Below are positions 48,712 through 59,860 of a DNA stretch of 64,000 nt, piece after piece. This DNA is from Batillaria attramentaria. Lineage: Eukaryota; Mollusca; Gastropoda; Batillariidae. The notes beneath the pieces are model-generated. The model saw only the letters and a program-made list of their open reading frames with translations, did no database searches and had not been told where the DNA came from. How positions within the stretch are numbered: the stretch's first letter is position 1; each line of letters begins with the position of its first letter. The stretch is taken from positions 1,731,001 to 1,795,000 of the forward strand of contig JACVVK020000054.1 in NCBI GenBank assembly GCA_018292915.2, read 5' to 3'. The position numbers and the translations under genes were made by a program.

Positions 48712-49090
48712 ATCAGTGCGGGAGACGTGTACAATGTATAGGTTTAACCTAGCTTTTTTTCTTCTTCTGTGAATAGGGGTACTGAGGAGGCCGATGGAGA
48801 GAGATTGGGGTGGGGTGGGGGGGGGGGCGTGGAGGGGAAAGAGATGTCAGTTATCAGTGCTGGAGACGTATACAGTGTACAGGTTTAACCTAGCTTCTTT
48901 TACTGATGTGAATAGGGGTAGGAGAGAGAGAGAGAGAGGAGAGGGGGGGGGGACGTGGAGGGGAATGAGATGTCAGTTATCAGTGCTGGAGACGTATACA
49001 ATGTACAGGTTTAACCTAGCTTCTTTTACTGATGTGAATAGGGGTATGGGAGAGAGAGAGAGAGGGGGGGGGGGAGGGGAAGGAGATGTC
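48712..49090. repeat. 126-bp tandem repeat, three units
   Basis: ATCAGTGCTGGAGACGTATA...AGGTTTAACCTAGCTTCTTT...GTGAATAGGGGTA recurs at 48712 (diverged), 48853 and 48979, with GA/G-rich spacers. A partial fourth start (GAGATGTCGAGG) is at 49081. Confidence 0.88.
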
Positions 49091-49664
49091 GAGGATGTGA
49101 ACTTTGAAAGACTTCATGGCGGGGGTGCTGAATTAATTTTATCGCTTCTGCTTTGTTTGAGAAACAGACATGGGCGCTGACTCGACTCCGAAAGCTTTCC
49201 GCTACTCTCTCTCTCTCTCACTGGTTGATCAGCATCACCTCCTTACTAACCCAAGTTATGATTATGTAGTTAACAGTTGTATGCAGTTGATGTAGTTCCT
49301 GTGTCTTGTTGCCGCCGGCCCAGCCTCGCCTTCATGCATCCTCCATTCCCCCCTCCCCCCACCTTTCCCCCACCCCCCAGTCTGCGTCCTGCTGCATGCC
49401 CTGCAGATAAAGTCATCATTAATTAGCTTTTGGGAAAATGTCACCGGAGTCGCATTCCCCGTGAAAGCTGCTGTGCATAAACGAACGATGGTTGTCCAAT
49501 TATTCGTATCCACTAACACGTTTCTTCTGACTATCTAAGCAAAGGAATAACTTCTATATTTTAAACTTCACTTTATCGAAATCACTTTTTTGTCGTTTTA
49601 TTTCGTGGTCTGTAAAAGTGACAGTGTGGGTGGTTTCCGAAAATGTCTAAATGTACACCCTGAA
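49091..49664. other. unique sequence, possible conserved element
   Basis: Around 49400-49480 the sequence AGTCATCATTAATTAGCTTTT lies in unusually complex DNA with a homeodomain-type TAATTA core. Calling it regulatory is inference. Confidence 0.25.
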
Positions 49665-49899
49665 GTTAACTCCTTATAGCCTATGCTAAAATCGAAATCT
49701 TTAGATCCCTAGGAACCACTTCAAGCCACTAGTATGCACTCTGACGAAGTCCTGGGCCAAGCGGGGAAGGCCGAAGTCTTGCATAATAGTGGCTTGAAGT
49801 GGCTCCTATTGGTGTGCAGTAGCTTGTTTTTTTTTTTTTAAACAAGTCTTATTATATAGCGGACAGGGGTTAGTAGGGCTCGCGCTCCTAAGAGTAAAA
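49665..49899. mobile_element. palindromic MITE, family P, copy 2
   Basis: Arms CCACTTCAAGCCACTAGTATG (49709 on, trimmed) and CATAATAGTGGCTTGAAGTG (49783 on) face each other around GGGCCAAGCGGGGAAGGCC. It aligns with 9372-9612 in reverse orientation. Confidence 0.72.
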
Positions 49900-49949
49900 C
49901 CCAGCGAAGGTTTAAATATCTGATGATGATCTCATTCAAAGATGCTGCT

Positions 49950-50090
49950 ATGTCGGGATAGTGGAACTGGTAAAGTGTTGGCTTCTGCTTCTGCAATGAG
50001 TTGAAATTCCAACTGGTAGGTGAAAATGTTCTAGTTTGTTCCTCGTTGTCCCGTGTTTGGTATCACCTGTACGTGGTAGAAAATGGTATT
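49950..50090 (+). mobile_element. SINE-A, very old copy
   Basis: The order GGGATAGTGGAACTGG, AAAGTGTTGGCTTCTG, CCTCGTTGTCCCGTGTTTGG and ATCACCTGTACGTGGTAGAA follows SINE-A with heavy mutation. Confidence 0.6.
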
Positions 50091-50164
50091 GTATGGTATG
50101 GTAGGCTGTTCCTCGGTTCACATTATCCGTCTCTTCTGAGACGCACAAGGCGCCACAGGAATGA

Positions 50165-50335
50165 AGGGTGGGTGGGTGTTCGGGGGTTTAACGTCCTTTT
50201 CCACCACATACGGATGATATCAAAGACGGGGCAACGATGAAAAAGCCAGCACAAATATTTGGCCCCAGCCGGGATCGAACTCACGACCCGAGCATTAGAA
50301 GTCCAACGCTCTACCATTCAGCCACCCCGACTCCT
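50165..50335 (-). mobile_element. SINE-A, full length
   Basis: Complete minus-strand copy. GCCACAGGAATGAA before and GCCGCGGGAATGGA after may be a worn 14-bp duplication. Confidence 0.9.
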
Positions 50336-50491
50336 TTGCCGCGGGAATGGAATACGAAGCAGCGAAAGCCTGCTGCTGATAAGCTCTATGTGCGAACCTT
50401 TACCCTGCTACTCACTTAACTGCGTGCGACAATATTTCTATTTTCCACGCCACCGGCCGCAGCCTAACGTCTTCGAAAGATGAACTTAGGA

Positions 50492-50604
50492 TTTTTAGCG
50501 TGCACACTTGATATTTGTGCGTGCGTGTGTACGCAAGGGAGTAACAGGAACCGTAAACGAGAGTGTGTGTGACTCGATTTGGAAAGGAAAAAACCCAGGC
50601 AAAG
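50492..50604 (-). mobile_element. SINE-C, head-truncated
   Basis: On the minus strand TTTTTTCCTTTCCAAATCGA, GTTTACGGTTCCTGTTAC and CACAAATATCAAGTGTGCAC match SINE-C copies at 4630 and 34741. The tRNA head is absent. Confidence 0.65.
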
Positions 50605-51835
50605 GACGTTGAGCCGGCGGCAACCAGCCAACCTCCGTCGCGTCGCAATATGCGATCGTTCCATTGGCGACAAGCAGGGACAGGCCCCGGATGATGCAGG
50701 GTCGCTAACGGACACAGAGTATTCATCACCCGTGCTCCGTCTCTCGTCACCCCATGCATATTTAATGGACGTCACACCGTTCTACCCCGTAATGACCATT
50801 GCTGGCCAACCTGGGGTCACTTTCTCAAAAGCGCGACAGGCGATGGGGAATCGCGCAACCTTGCGCTTTCCTGGAACGGTCTGGAGGGTGGTTGTCGTTC
50901 GTGTGTTGTGGTCGCGCACTCTACGTAATTGCTGTTACTTATTAGCGGGCTGTCCCCACGACTCTGCGCCTCCCATGTGATTTTCGGACCCGATAAATCG
51001 TCGTTGGATGGTTGCATTCTGAACTGCAAGTGCTTGTGTTGCAAGTCTGCAAATGTCCACTGCAAGTTAGTGATATGTGAAAACGCTGAAACGGTCATGA
51101 GCAAAATTGAATCGCATCCCTGTTCCCGGTTTTTTTTGGTTTGTTTGTTAATTTGTTTGTTTTTTCCCCCAACTATTTCTTTTGGCAGTTCAGTTCAGTT
51201 CAGTTCAACATAGGCCTGCATGTATCACTAGGGGCAAATACTGATCTGAAAGGCATAAAATGCAGCAAATAAAATAAACAAGACTGGCCAAGAGATTCAT
51301 AAAATAGTGTACTGTTTTCTAATCTATAATTAAAAAAAAAATAATAGTTGCAATTCGGTATAGCTGTTTGCAACAACAGTGAAAAAACAATAGTATCAAT
51401 ATTAAATTTGTTTTGAAGTATACAAAGAGAACAAGACGTAACAAGACGTAGGATTTGTTTTCACCTTGTCACTTTAAAGCGCTTTGTTTCTGAAGGTCTA
51501 TAGTTATTTTCATTGCTTCTGTTTAGCGCGTGGGACGTTATTTTCACCAAACAACAACTGTCTCCCGCGTGATGGAATACCTGTCAGGTGTGTGTGTCGG
51601 CAACGGCATCCGGTTTGGCCGTAACACGCGATGATTCAATTATCTAATGTAACCCCAGCCACGCCGGGCAATATATTACTCATATATTGTATGAGCAACG
51701 AGAATTAAGGCTGTTCATCAATGTGGTCGTAAAATATCGGCCATGGTATTTCTTTTTTTTTTAATTCCCTTCCTATCCGCTCATCTCATCGCCTCGTATT
51801 TTGTGATGGCTTGTGCCTCACTGCCTCAGGCAAAA

Positions 51836-51836
<1 letters not shown>
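50605..51836. other. no recognised gene
   Basis: 50605-51110 is complex and CpG-containing, with frames up to 133 codons on both strands and no known motif. The remainder is AT-rich, with (TTCAG)n at 51187-51207. Confidence 0.35.
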
Positions 51837-51910
<74 letters not shown>

Positions 51911-51918
51911 CGCGCGCG
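51837..51918. repeat. (GT)n-(GC)n microsatellite
   Basis: About 32 GT units switch to eight GC units, mirroring 11735-11820. Confidence 0.97.
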
Positions 51919-52329
51919 GCAAATACACGTCCATCAAATATATTTTCATTCCACGTCTCATCTCCTCTTTCAACCTCATGTCAATACATAGTGTATTAGA
52001 CGCATGTTTTGTCGTGACCTTTAAATCGAGGCTTAACGTGCTAGTCACCGTTTTATCTTAATACCGATGCAGGTCCATAACGTCAGCCGCAAATGCTGCG
52101 TTCACACGATTAATCAATGAAATGAGGTGGGGATAAAATTCCCTCGCTGTTCGGGTTCGCTTACCGCTGAAGCTGCTGGACACGCAGAGAAAGAAGAAAA
52201 GAGTTTGTCCATGTTGAAGATCATACAAAACAATACGGTATAGACATCAAACAGATGAAATATCTTAAAGTTATGCATAGTCGATTTTATGTTATTAATT
52301 CTTACGTCTTGCCATGTATTGTGGGTGTT

Positions 52330-52421
52330 AGCTGTGTATGTCATGTTTCCTATGTGCAAAAGCGATTTCCCTTTTAGGGATGAATAATGTATTTTCAATT
52401 CAATTCAATTCAGTTCAATTC

Positions 52422-52424
<3 letters not shown>
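52330..52424 (+). mobile_element. LINE-type 3' end
   Basis: GCGATTTCCCTTTTAGGGAT followed by GAATAATGTATTTT and (CAATT)n is the widespread CR1/L2-style 3' terminus (a small hairpin, AATAAW, short tandem tail). The coding region was not recognised. Confidence 0.6.

Positions 52425-52466
<42 letters not shown>
52425..52466. repeat. (TC)n microsatellite
   Basis: A TC tract between a LINE tail and a SINE head. Confidence 0.95.
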
Positions 52467-52620
52467 ATGGTAGAGCGTTGGACTTCTAATGCTCGGGTCG
52501 TGGGTTCGATCCCGGCTGGGGTCAAATATTTGTGCTGGCTTTTTCATCGTTGCCCCGTCTTTGATATCACCCTATGTGGTGGAAAAGAACTTTAAACCCC
52601 CAAACACCCACCCACCCCCA
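52467..52620 (+). mobile_element. SINE-A, 5'-truncated in a TC tract
   Basis: Starts at ATGGTAGAGCGTTGGACTTC, 17 bases into the tRNA head, directly after TC repeats, and runs to a complete tail. Confidence 0.92.
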
Positions 52621-52622
52621 CC

Positions 52623-52712
<90 letters not shown>
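52621..52712. repeat. (TC)n-(CA)n microsatellite
   Basis: Nine TC units then about 36 CA units. Confidence 0.97.
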
Positions 52713-52716
<4 letters not shown>

Positions 52717-53265
52717 TTAACGCATGATATACACTTCTACCAGCTGGGAATATAAAGACCAAACACTGCTTGTAATGATTTGACAAAGACAACACTAATG
52801 ATTTCACCTTGCCGACGCACATCCCAGCAAGAATAATTCATATCAAACATTGTACAGTTTTTATTGTCTTAGTAGTGTACTTAGGAATGATACACTTCTT
52901 CGTCCAAAACTGTCTGCTGTAATCTCCCTACAGGTCTTCCGTGCTACAGTGGCCAGTCTCATAACGTTCGTGCAAATAGCTAAGGAGTGCTCGGGCCATT
53001 TGGCAAAAAGCCCAATTCGGAAATGTCGGATACCCATTATGTCGGGTCACCAGGGAATGGAATACTTCCGAGCGATTGGACTTTGACTGCACGCATGCAG
53101 ACATTGCGTGCACTGACACGAGGGTAAATGCGAATATACATAGATAGATAAATCATTGTCAATATTCTTCCGTTACATGTCAGGTTAGTCCCACAATATT
53201 CTTACGTAGCCGCCGCGCGAGAAATGAAATACATCCACTCTGAGTGCATTCCTGAATTTTGCTCC
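52713..53265. other. no recognisable gene
   Basis: Unique sequence. Confidence 0.5.
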
Positions 53266-53300
53266 ATTAACTCTTAACAGCCCAAGCCCAACCATCCATC
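53266..53300. repeat. family P terminal fragment
   Basis: TTAACTCTTAACAGCCCAAG matches the outer end of the MITE at 9372 (TTTAACTCTTTACAGCCCAA). No partner end is visible. Confidence 0.4.
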
Positions 53301-53305
53301 CAACA

Positions 53306-53352
53306 AACAAACAAACAAACAAACAAACAAACAAACAAACAAACAAACAAAC
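53306..53352. repeat. (AAAC)n microsatellite
   Basis: About 11 AAAC units. Confidence 0.96.
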
Positions 53353-53414
53353 ACCCTTCTATAGAAAGACTACATTTTGTCTATTTTCCTTCCAGTCTGC
53401 AGCCAACCCTGAGG

Positions 53415-53500
53415 CTGATATGTCAAAGATGTGGCAACGAGGAGAAAAACAACAACATAAATATCTTGCTCCCAGCCAAGAACCGAACTCATCGGACACT
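53415..53500 (-). mobile_element. SINE-A body fragment, old
   Basis: TGATATGTCAAAGATGTGGC, AAATATCTTGCTCCCAGCC and GAACCGAACTCAT follow the SINE-A order in a worn copy without tail. Confidence 0.45.
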
Positions 53501-53644
53501 AACATATTATTACAGTCACGTGGTGAGAAGGGTCAGCTCTGCCGCTAATATTTTGGAATTAAGAACTGTGTTTATTTTGCTTTTTTATGTGGGATTATTT
53601 CCGAATCAGAGGGGGAGGAAGCTGAGCCTTGGTATTAGTATCCA

Positions 53645-53717
53645 GTACACATTATCATCACTATTATTATCATCATTATTATTGTTGTTGCTGTTGTTGT
53701 TGTTATTCAATACACAT

Positions 53718-53751
<34 letters not shown>

Positions 53752-53790
53752 TGCAGTAGTAACACCAGCAGTAGTACTAGTAAGCCGGAG
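53645..53790. repeat. (ATT)n/(GTT)n and (AGT)n trinucleotide tracts
   Basis: ATT/ATC units, GTT units, then about 14 AGT units (53718-53760) with worn copies after. Confidence 0.92.
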
Positions 53791-54447
53791 TACCCGGAGA
53801 GAACCCCCGACGACCGGCTGGAATAAACAGTACGACATACTAGAGGTGTGATATGATTACTCTTTCTGTCGTTCACCCCATCTCCTACACCCTCATGTTA
53901 AGCTCCGCCTTCCGGATTTTCAAAATCATAAGCTTTACATGCCAGTCACGTAGCAAGACAAGACGGCAGCATCCCTTCTAGACTTCCCATCACCTCTATC
54001 GTCTCATGCTCAGTTGGAAAGCGACACAGTTCTGACCGGAAAGGACCCCCCGCATCTCGGCCCTGTAATCAGACCTAGCTCGTCCTCTTCTCGCACAGCC
54101 CCAGGACATTTGTCTGCAAATGAGCAGAAGAAACCTTGTCGCTCAATCAGCGAGGACAGCTGAGAGAAGAGCGCGATGAGAGATTGCTGAGTGTCGCCAA
54201 GTGTGCCATTCATGACAGGTTCCCAACGTGAAAGGGTCCGCCTTTAGGGGTCTGGAGGAATCACAAGGATAATGACGGTGTTCAACAACACAGGGACAAA
54301 AGGGACTTGGTGACAATATTCTGCGCTGCTTGAAAACTTCAGGCGAGCGCTTTGAACAAGAAAGAGCGAGAGAGATATCTCGCACTCGTGCGCTGGAAGA
54401 AGAACGATGATCTTCGGAAATTGCATGGTGTCCAGAATACGCTACTA
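53791..54447. other. no recognisable gene
   Basis: Unique sequence with minus-strand frames up to 80 codons, unrecognised. Confidence 0.45.
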
Positions 54448-54597
54448 CAGTTCAGTTCAAGATTACATTCTGCACTAGGAAAGGCGCATAAGCGCTTCGC
54501 CCCAGTTCACAGGGTCGTCTCCAAATCAACTAATAAACAATCTATAAACATGACTAAATCGTACCGTTTTCTCGTTGCCTCTTTGTACGTGTTTTTT

Positions 54598-54959
54598 GCG
54601 AGAGGTCAGGGGTTCGAGTCCCAGTCGGGGCAAAGAAATTTTCCTTCTCGTATGTGGCACCGTTCATTCGGGCCGATCGTCGGGGGTTCTCTCCGGGTAA
54701 CTCCGGCTTCCTCCCCCTCTGCTTTGGAAATGTTCAGCCCACCAAATTTGAAAAAATAAATGCAATTTTAAATTCCGAACTTTAAATAGCTGAGCTGACC
54801 CTACGCACCATGTGATTGTAATGTGTTTATGTCCAGTGTGTGAGAGAATGCGTGTGATTCACGTGAGCGTGCGTGCTGGGTTCAGTTCGCGGTGCTTTGA
54901 GCCCGATTCATGAAACTGGGTAAAGCGCCTATACAATACTCATTATTATTATTATTATT
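54598..54959 (+). mobile_element. SINE-B, 5'-truncated
   Basis: Begins at GCGAGAGGTC within the head, keeps the B box GGTTCGAGTCCC, body and 3' end, and stops with (ATT)n. It aligns closely with 40946-41320. Confidence 0.88.
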
Positions 54960-55272
54960 GTCCGGAGCCGTTCTATGTGTTGGGTTTTCAATGTTTGGCA
55001 ACCTGACTGGGGGCCAGTTTTCATCATCTTGTCTCGTCTTTAACTCAGTTCCTACCAAGTAATTTTGGGCTTGTGCACCAGTGTCCCCACTAAAATTAAT
55101 CAATATCTGTATGGATTTAAATTTGGCTCAGTGGGAGTATTGCACTGTGATTATACTCGTGATTGCTGCAGCAAGAGCCGTTAAGGAACTGTACATCTTG
55201 CCTGATTTTCGCATACACGGCCGAAAAAGATTCAAAAACGTGGAATACGCATGCGCGGTACCAAATGTGTGA

Positions 55273-55310
<38 letters not shown>

Positions 55311-55545
55311 ATCGTATAGGCGCTTTACCCAATTTCATGAATCGGCCCAAAGCGCCCCGAACTGAACCCAATACGCACGCTCACGTGAATCACACGCATT
55401 CTCTCACACACTGGACATAAACACATTACAATCACGTGGTGCGAAGGGCCAGCTCAGCTATTTAAATTTCGGAATTTAGAATTGCATTTACATGTATTTT
55501 TTAAAAAAAATTTGGGCTGAACATTCCCAAAGCAGATCATGATGC
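55273..55545 (-). mobile_element. SINE-B, 5'-truncated, tail-to-tail with previous
   Basis: On the minus strand it runs from CTGCTTTGGGAATGTTCAGC to (ATT)n at 55273-55306. Its tail faces that of 54598-54959 across 313 bp. Confidence 0.88.
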
Positions 55546-56451
55546 GGTGCAAACAGGACGGTTAAACCAGCAAGCAAGCAACCATCCGCAGAAAATCCTT
55601 GATCTGATAACCTTAATAGTTACTGGAGTCATCAAAAATGTCTTAAAGACTTTCTGACGTCAGTCATCAACGATTCCCCTCAGACTAAAAAAAGATAGCC
55701 CCCCCCCAAAAAAAAAAGTGAAAAAAGAGAAAAAGAATGAGAAAAATGAGAAGAGGGAGAAGAAAAAAGAAGAGCGGGAAAATAAACTGGGATAATGATG
55801 CTTAAAAACAAGTTAGCCCGCAGCCCTTGCTCATTTTGTCGCATTTCACCGGCCAGACTTGTTCTTCTCCAAGGTCCCCTCAAGCGCAAGGATTTCTTTC
55901 CTAGCGCCGTCCTCGCGCCTTTTCACTCCCTTTGTCGCCCGGAGGTGTGCGCGACAAGAACGAGTGCGCTGCCGCCTAATGAAATGGACTTTGGTATGCT
56001 GGCTGCGCTTTTGGCGGGTCTGGGAGCTGTCGAAATTAATTAGATTGACTCTCCTGTTTTGCACCAATCAAAGAGAGTTTAATCGTGAAGCCCGGATTAC
56101 CAGGCGGCGAACTAATCAGCGACAAGCCAGGAAACGCCCCCGGAGACTCGCAACACTGGAGAGGAGAGAAAGGGGACACAACTTTCAGCAAGGACCAATA
56201 ACCAGCCTTTGGTTATCGCGAAACCCAGCAGACATACAGAAGAGAAGCAGCTCTATGTTTGAGTCCAGCTGTTTGTGTCAATGGGCTGTTTATCGAGTAG
56301 ATCCACAGACTTTTAGATCTAGTAGATGACTCACTGGACATTTTCAGTCCAGTAAAATCCACTTTTAACCTGTGTCAGCTAACTGGAAACAGAACCAAAA
56401 GCGTATGCCTGAACCTTGCTAAATTTCTTGTAGCGAGTGGGGCTGTTTGAC

Positions 56452-56452
<1 letters not shown>
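55546..56452. other. unique sequence, possible conserved element
   Basis: 55830-56240 is complex and GC-balanced, with GTCGAAATTAATTAGATTGA near 56026-56045. Frames on both strands (up to 156 codons) match nothing I recognise. Confidence 0.3.
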
Positions 56453-56495
<43 letters not shown>

Positions 56496-56575
56496 TGTGT
56501 GTGTGTGAAACTTGACTCAGTATCTTTGTGTGCGTGTCTGAAACTTGACTCTCTCTCTCTCTCTCTCTCTCTCTT
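56453..56575. repeat. (GT)n and (TC)n tracts
   Basis: About 27 GT units, a short spacer, then about 12 TC units. AATAAAAATCTTGAATCTTG at 56645 may be a LINE tail. Confidence 0.93.
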
Positions 56576-56960
56576 TGGTCGCTTTTTGTCTTTGTGCAGT
56601 GTTCTTTTTATTGTATTCCTCCATACCCAAAAGGGGGAAAAGGAAATAAAAATCTTGAATCTTGAGAGTTCACTTCCTTCGTCATGTCTGAATATACTAC
56701 CAGCAAGTGTCGCGTAGAATGGAGGGAGCTTTTAAAAATACTGAAAATCCCAAATCAAATGAGATCCAAAAATCTGTTTGCATGACTAAACCTGTAGGTC
56801 AAGGAGTGCTGTGACCATGTTTCATATTTTTTTTCATCATAGATATACATAGAATATTCCTGTAGACTGCGCGTGTGCATACGTATGCCCATATTTCTTC
56901 AGTTCCTTAGTGACATTGCTAAGAATACAAAAACAAACCAACCAACCAACCAACCCACAG
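56576..56960. other. possible LINE tail, otherwise nothing recognised
   Basis: AATAAA followed by two AATCTTG units near 56645-56664 resembles the tail at 32569. The rest is unique. Confidence 0.35.
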
Positions 56961-56965
56961 TGGAT

Positions 56966-57124
56966 ATGTGGGTGTTTAACATCCTTTTCCACCAGGTATG
57001 GGTGATAACAAAGACTGGGCAACTGAGAAAAGGCCGGCACAAATATTTAGCCCCAGGCGGGATTCGAACTGAAGGCCGGAGCATTGCAAGTCCAACGCTC
57101 TACCATTCGGCTATCCCGGTTCCC
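56966..57124 (-). mobile_element. SINE-A, diverged
   Basis: Complete in order from GTGTTTAACATCC to CGGCTATCCCGGTTCCCC, with scattered substitutions. Confidence 0.88.
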
Positions 57125-57125
57125 C

Positions 57126-57473
57126 AGAACAAACAAACAAACAACAACAACAAAATAAAAAAAACAAAAAACAACAACAAAAAAACAACAACAAGAAACA
57201 TCAACAACAAAAGATGGTGTGGTGATTCACCCCTCCAATCAGCCCTTCCTGCGGGATGTTTCAGAATACACACTGATTTCATTTTGGGCGGCTTACTTCA
57301 AAGTGAAGACACGTTTCAAGACGGATTTACCTGATCTGGGCCCAAATCCGATCTCCACTTCTTTTCACTCGCGGCCCATATCGATTTGAGACTGGCCGTA
57401 GCGGAACAGATCGATATGGGATGGAAGCAGACTTTACTGTCCAGAGACGTATTCGATTCAAACTGATCTAGGG

Positions 57474-57475
<2 letters not shown>
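57126..57475. other. CAA-rich tract then unique sequence
   Basis: 57126-57212 is CAA/AAAC-rich; the remainder shows no feature. Confidence 0.5.

Positions 57476-57546
<71 letters not shown>
57476..57546. repeat. (GT)n microsatellite
   Basis: About 35 GT units. Confidence 0.97.
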
Positions 57547-57547
<1 letters not shown>

Positions 57548-57589
57548 TGCCCGTGTAAGAAGCCAGATTTACTCCCCGGATCGTTTGAC

Positions 57590-57735
57590 TCCCGGGCACT
57601 TCCAGCCTCAAGCTGCATTGACCCGGGGCACTTCCAGCCTCAAGCTGCGTGGACTCGGGGCACTTCTAGCCTCAAGCTGCATTGACCAGGGGCACTTCTA
57701 GCCTCAAGCTGCTTAGACCCGGGGCACTTCACGCT
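57590..57735. repeat. 32-bp minisatellite
   Basis: GGCACTTCYAGCCTCAAGCT starts at 57595, 57627, 57659, 57691 and, truncated, 57723: exact 32-bp spacing with few substitutions. Confidence 0.95.
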
Positions 57736-57776
57736 GTGGAGTATATGTCACGTGTTACACCGGCGTTCTTCATCTC

Positions 57777-57779
<3 letters not shown>

Positions 57780-57850
<71 letters not shown>
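57780..57850. repeat. (CA)n microsatellite
   Basis: About 35 CA units. Confidence 0.97.
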
Positions 57851-57853
<3 letters not shown>

Positions 57854-57859
57854 ATGCTT

Positions 57860-57915
57860 ACTTGTCTCTCGTTGCCCCTACCTTTGATATCATCCTTGGT
57901 GGAAAAATAGTTTAC
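57860..57915 (+). mobile_element. SINE-A 3' fragment, old
   Basis: CTCGTTGCCCCTACCTTTGA, TATCATCCTTGGTGGAAAAA match the last third of SINE-A. Confidence 0.5.
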
Positions 57916-58316
57916 TCACCACACCAGATTCAATCAAACAACCAACAACTTTGTAAGCTCCTCCTTCCAAACCGCATGTCTGAGTAATGAATTTGTTGCT
58001 CTGCTTTTCATTTTGTTTGTTTCTATCTTGATTTTGCCTTTGTTCTTGTATGTTCTGCTCTTACAGGGAGTAAGTTCTTAAAGGCCTATTGCTACCAGTA
58101 CTAGGTTTTAATGTAGGGAGACTTCTGTTTTGGAACAGTTGTGCTTGTGACTCTGCCTGTGCGTTTGAAATAGCCTGTCTTAGAGTTTAGAGATTTGTAG
58201 AGCACTGAATGCAACACACTGACGTTTTGATGGCCGTGCAAACAAGGAAAACTCGGCCGTCCGGAAACGACGTCCGCTATGTTTCCCACGTCGCCTGCTC
58301 GAACTCTGTGAGCTAC

Positions 58317-58442
58317 GATGAGTTCGTATCCCGGCTGGGGCCAAATATTTGTGCTGGCTTTTTCATCGTTAACCCGTCTTTGATATCCCCCGTATGCGGT
58401 GGGAAAGGACGTTAAATCCCCAAACACCCACCCCACCCACCC
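58317..58442 (+). mobile_element. 5'-truncated SINE-A with TSD in MITE copy B
   Basis: Begins at GATGAGTTCGTATCCCGG in the T-arm region. The exact 11-bp TSD CTGTGAGCTAC is at 58306-58316 and 58443-58453. Copy A has the empty site (GAACTCAGTGAGCTACAAGG). Confidence 0.94.
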
Positions 58443-58589
58443 CTGTGAGCTACAAGGTCGAGTGTAGTCACCACACTGTCCCCGGCTGCTGCGTTTTGGC
58501 TTGTGAGTTGAACGCAAGCCTGTCTGTGCATGTATTTGTGCATGCGTCTTAGTGGTGTGATGCTGCACACCACCAAAACACCCCAGAAC

Positions 58590-58842
58590 ACGGCCGGCAC
58601 CGCAGGTGCCGTAGTTTCCGGGTCTGGTTAATGCCAGGATATTTATGACAGGAAGCGTGGAATGCGGCCCTGTCCCGCAGTCCCAAACCACACGGACCTC
58701 CATAGCATCATCTTACCATCATTCTCATCTCCATCATCATGCATAATAAAAATTGCCCCAGCTTCCGAGCCCTCCGTGGATTCCACCCATTACCTGGGAG
58801 GAACACCACTGGAACTGGCAAAAGAGTTGGGGCAGAAAAAAA
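58590..58842 (+). mobile_element. poly-A retroposon D, copy 2, with TSD
   Basis: Flanked by AACACCCCAGAAC (58577-58589) and AACACCTCAGAAC (58843-58855). It ends in an A tail and matches 37307-37525. Confidence 0.82.
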
Positions 58843-58894
58843 AACACCTCAGAACGATCAGTGAGCCTAAAAATCTTAACATTAGGGCCTTTAA

Positions 58895-59635
58895 ATTTGC
58901 ACTTATCATCTACCAGAACTCTGCCGCGAATTTTTGTGACATTGGTTTTATGCGGCTTTCCGTGCTTTCAAACCCATTTCGCTCAGATTTTTCTCCTCTG
59001 TCGCTCACATCCAATGATCAACCCCGCCTTAATTCCATTTGCAGCCACCCAGCTCAGCGGTTGGTTTAATCTGCTGAGTGCAAATGTTCAAAACGGATCT
59101 TTCTCTTCAGAGGCAGAATTTTCTACTTCAACGGTTTTAAGACTGTGTTTGCGCGTTTTCGACTCTACTGGGTTTGCCGTTAAATTACAGAGGATTTCTT
59201 TTCGTCTTTAAAAAAAATCATTATTGTAATGTGGACCGATTCTTCTGCTGATGTTTTGAACGTCTAGAAAAAAAATCTCTAACCTTAAGCCAGCTATTAT
59301 TAACTGAAAAAGGCGATTCTATTGTAACGTCGGTTCCTTTGTTACTTGTCCTTTTTTTTTTTTTTTTTGGTTGTTGTTGACATTTTGCGGCAGACGGCCG
59401 TTGTGGAAGGATCTTGCGGTGCATGATTTCCTAATGGATTCTTGACACGGAGTCAGAACGAATTATTGCAAATCAAGGCCCACTAGGAAAGAATAAAGTC
59501 ACCAGTGTAGCGGATGCGTCCTAGTGGCTGTCACGTTTTGACAAACCAACCACTGAGGTTGTCTAATACTAATAGCTTCTCTAAGAGTACGGATTTTTAA
59601 TTTCTTGTATTCAGTGGGATAAATTCATGGAGAGT
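58895..59635. other. no recognisable gene
   Basis: AT-rich unique sequence with a T run at 59350-59369. Confidence 0.5.
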
Positions 59636-59860
59636 TATGGCATAGTGGTTTCAGGCATCCGTCTGTGGATTCTGAGGAGGAAACCTGCCTGGGTCGAATC
59701 CCCTTCGCACCACGTGATCGTAATGTGTTCATGTCCAGTGTGTGAGTGAATGCGTGTGATTCACGTAATCGTGCGTGTTGGGTTTAGCTTGAGGCGCTTT
59801 GAGCCATATATTTGGGATAAAGCGTCTATATCAATGAGATTATTATTATTATTATTATCG
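59636..59860 (+). mobile_element. chimeric SINE: SINE-C-like head, SINE-B tail
   Basis: The head has GGCATAGTGGTTTCAGGCAT (A-box-like) and GGGTCGAATCCCC (B box), like SINE-C. It passes at CCCCTTCGCACCACGTG straight into the last 150 bp of SINE-B, ending (ATT)n at 59840-59858. Confidence 0.7.

Larger units (their letters stand above)
58078..58894. mobile_element. TTAAAGGC MITE, copy B, interrupted twice
   Basis: The left end TTAAAGGCC (58078 on) faces AGGGCCTTTAA (58884-58894). After removing the SINE (58317-58442) and the retroposon (58590-58842), about 414 bp remain that align with copy A at 12049-12953. Confidence 0.78.
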
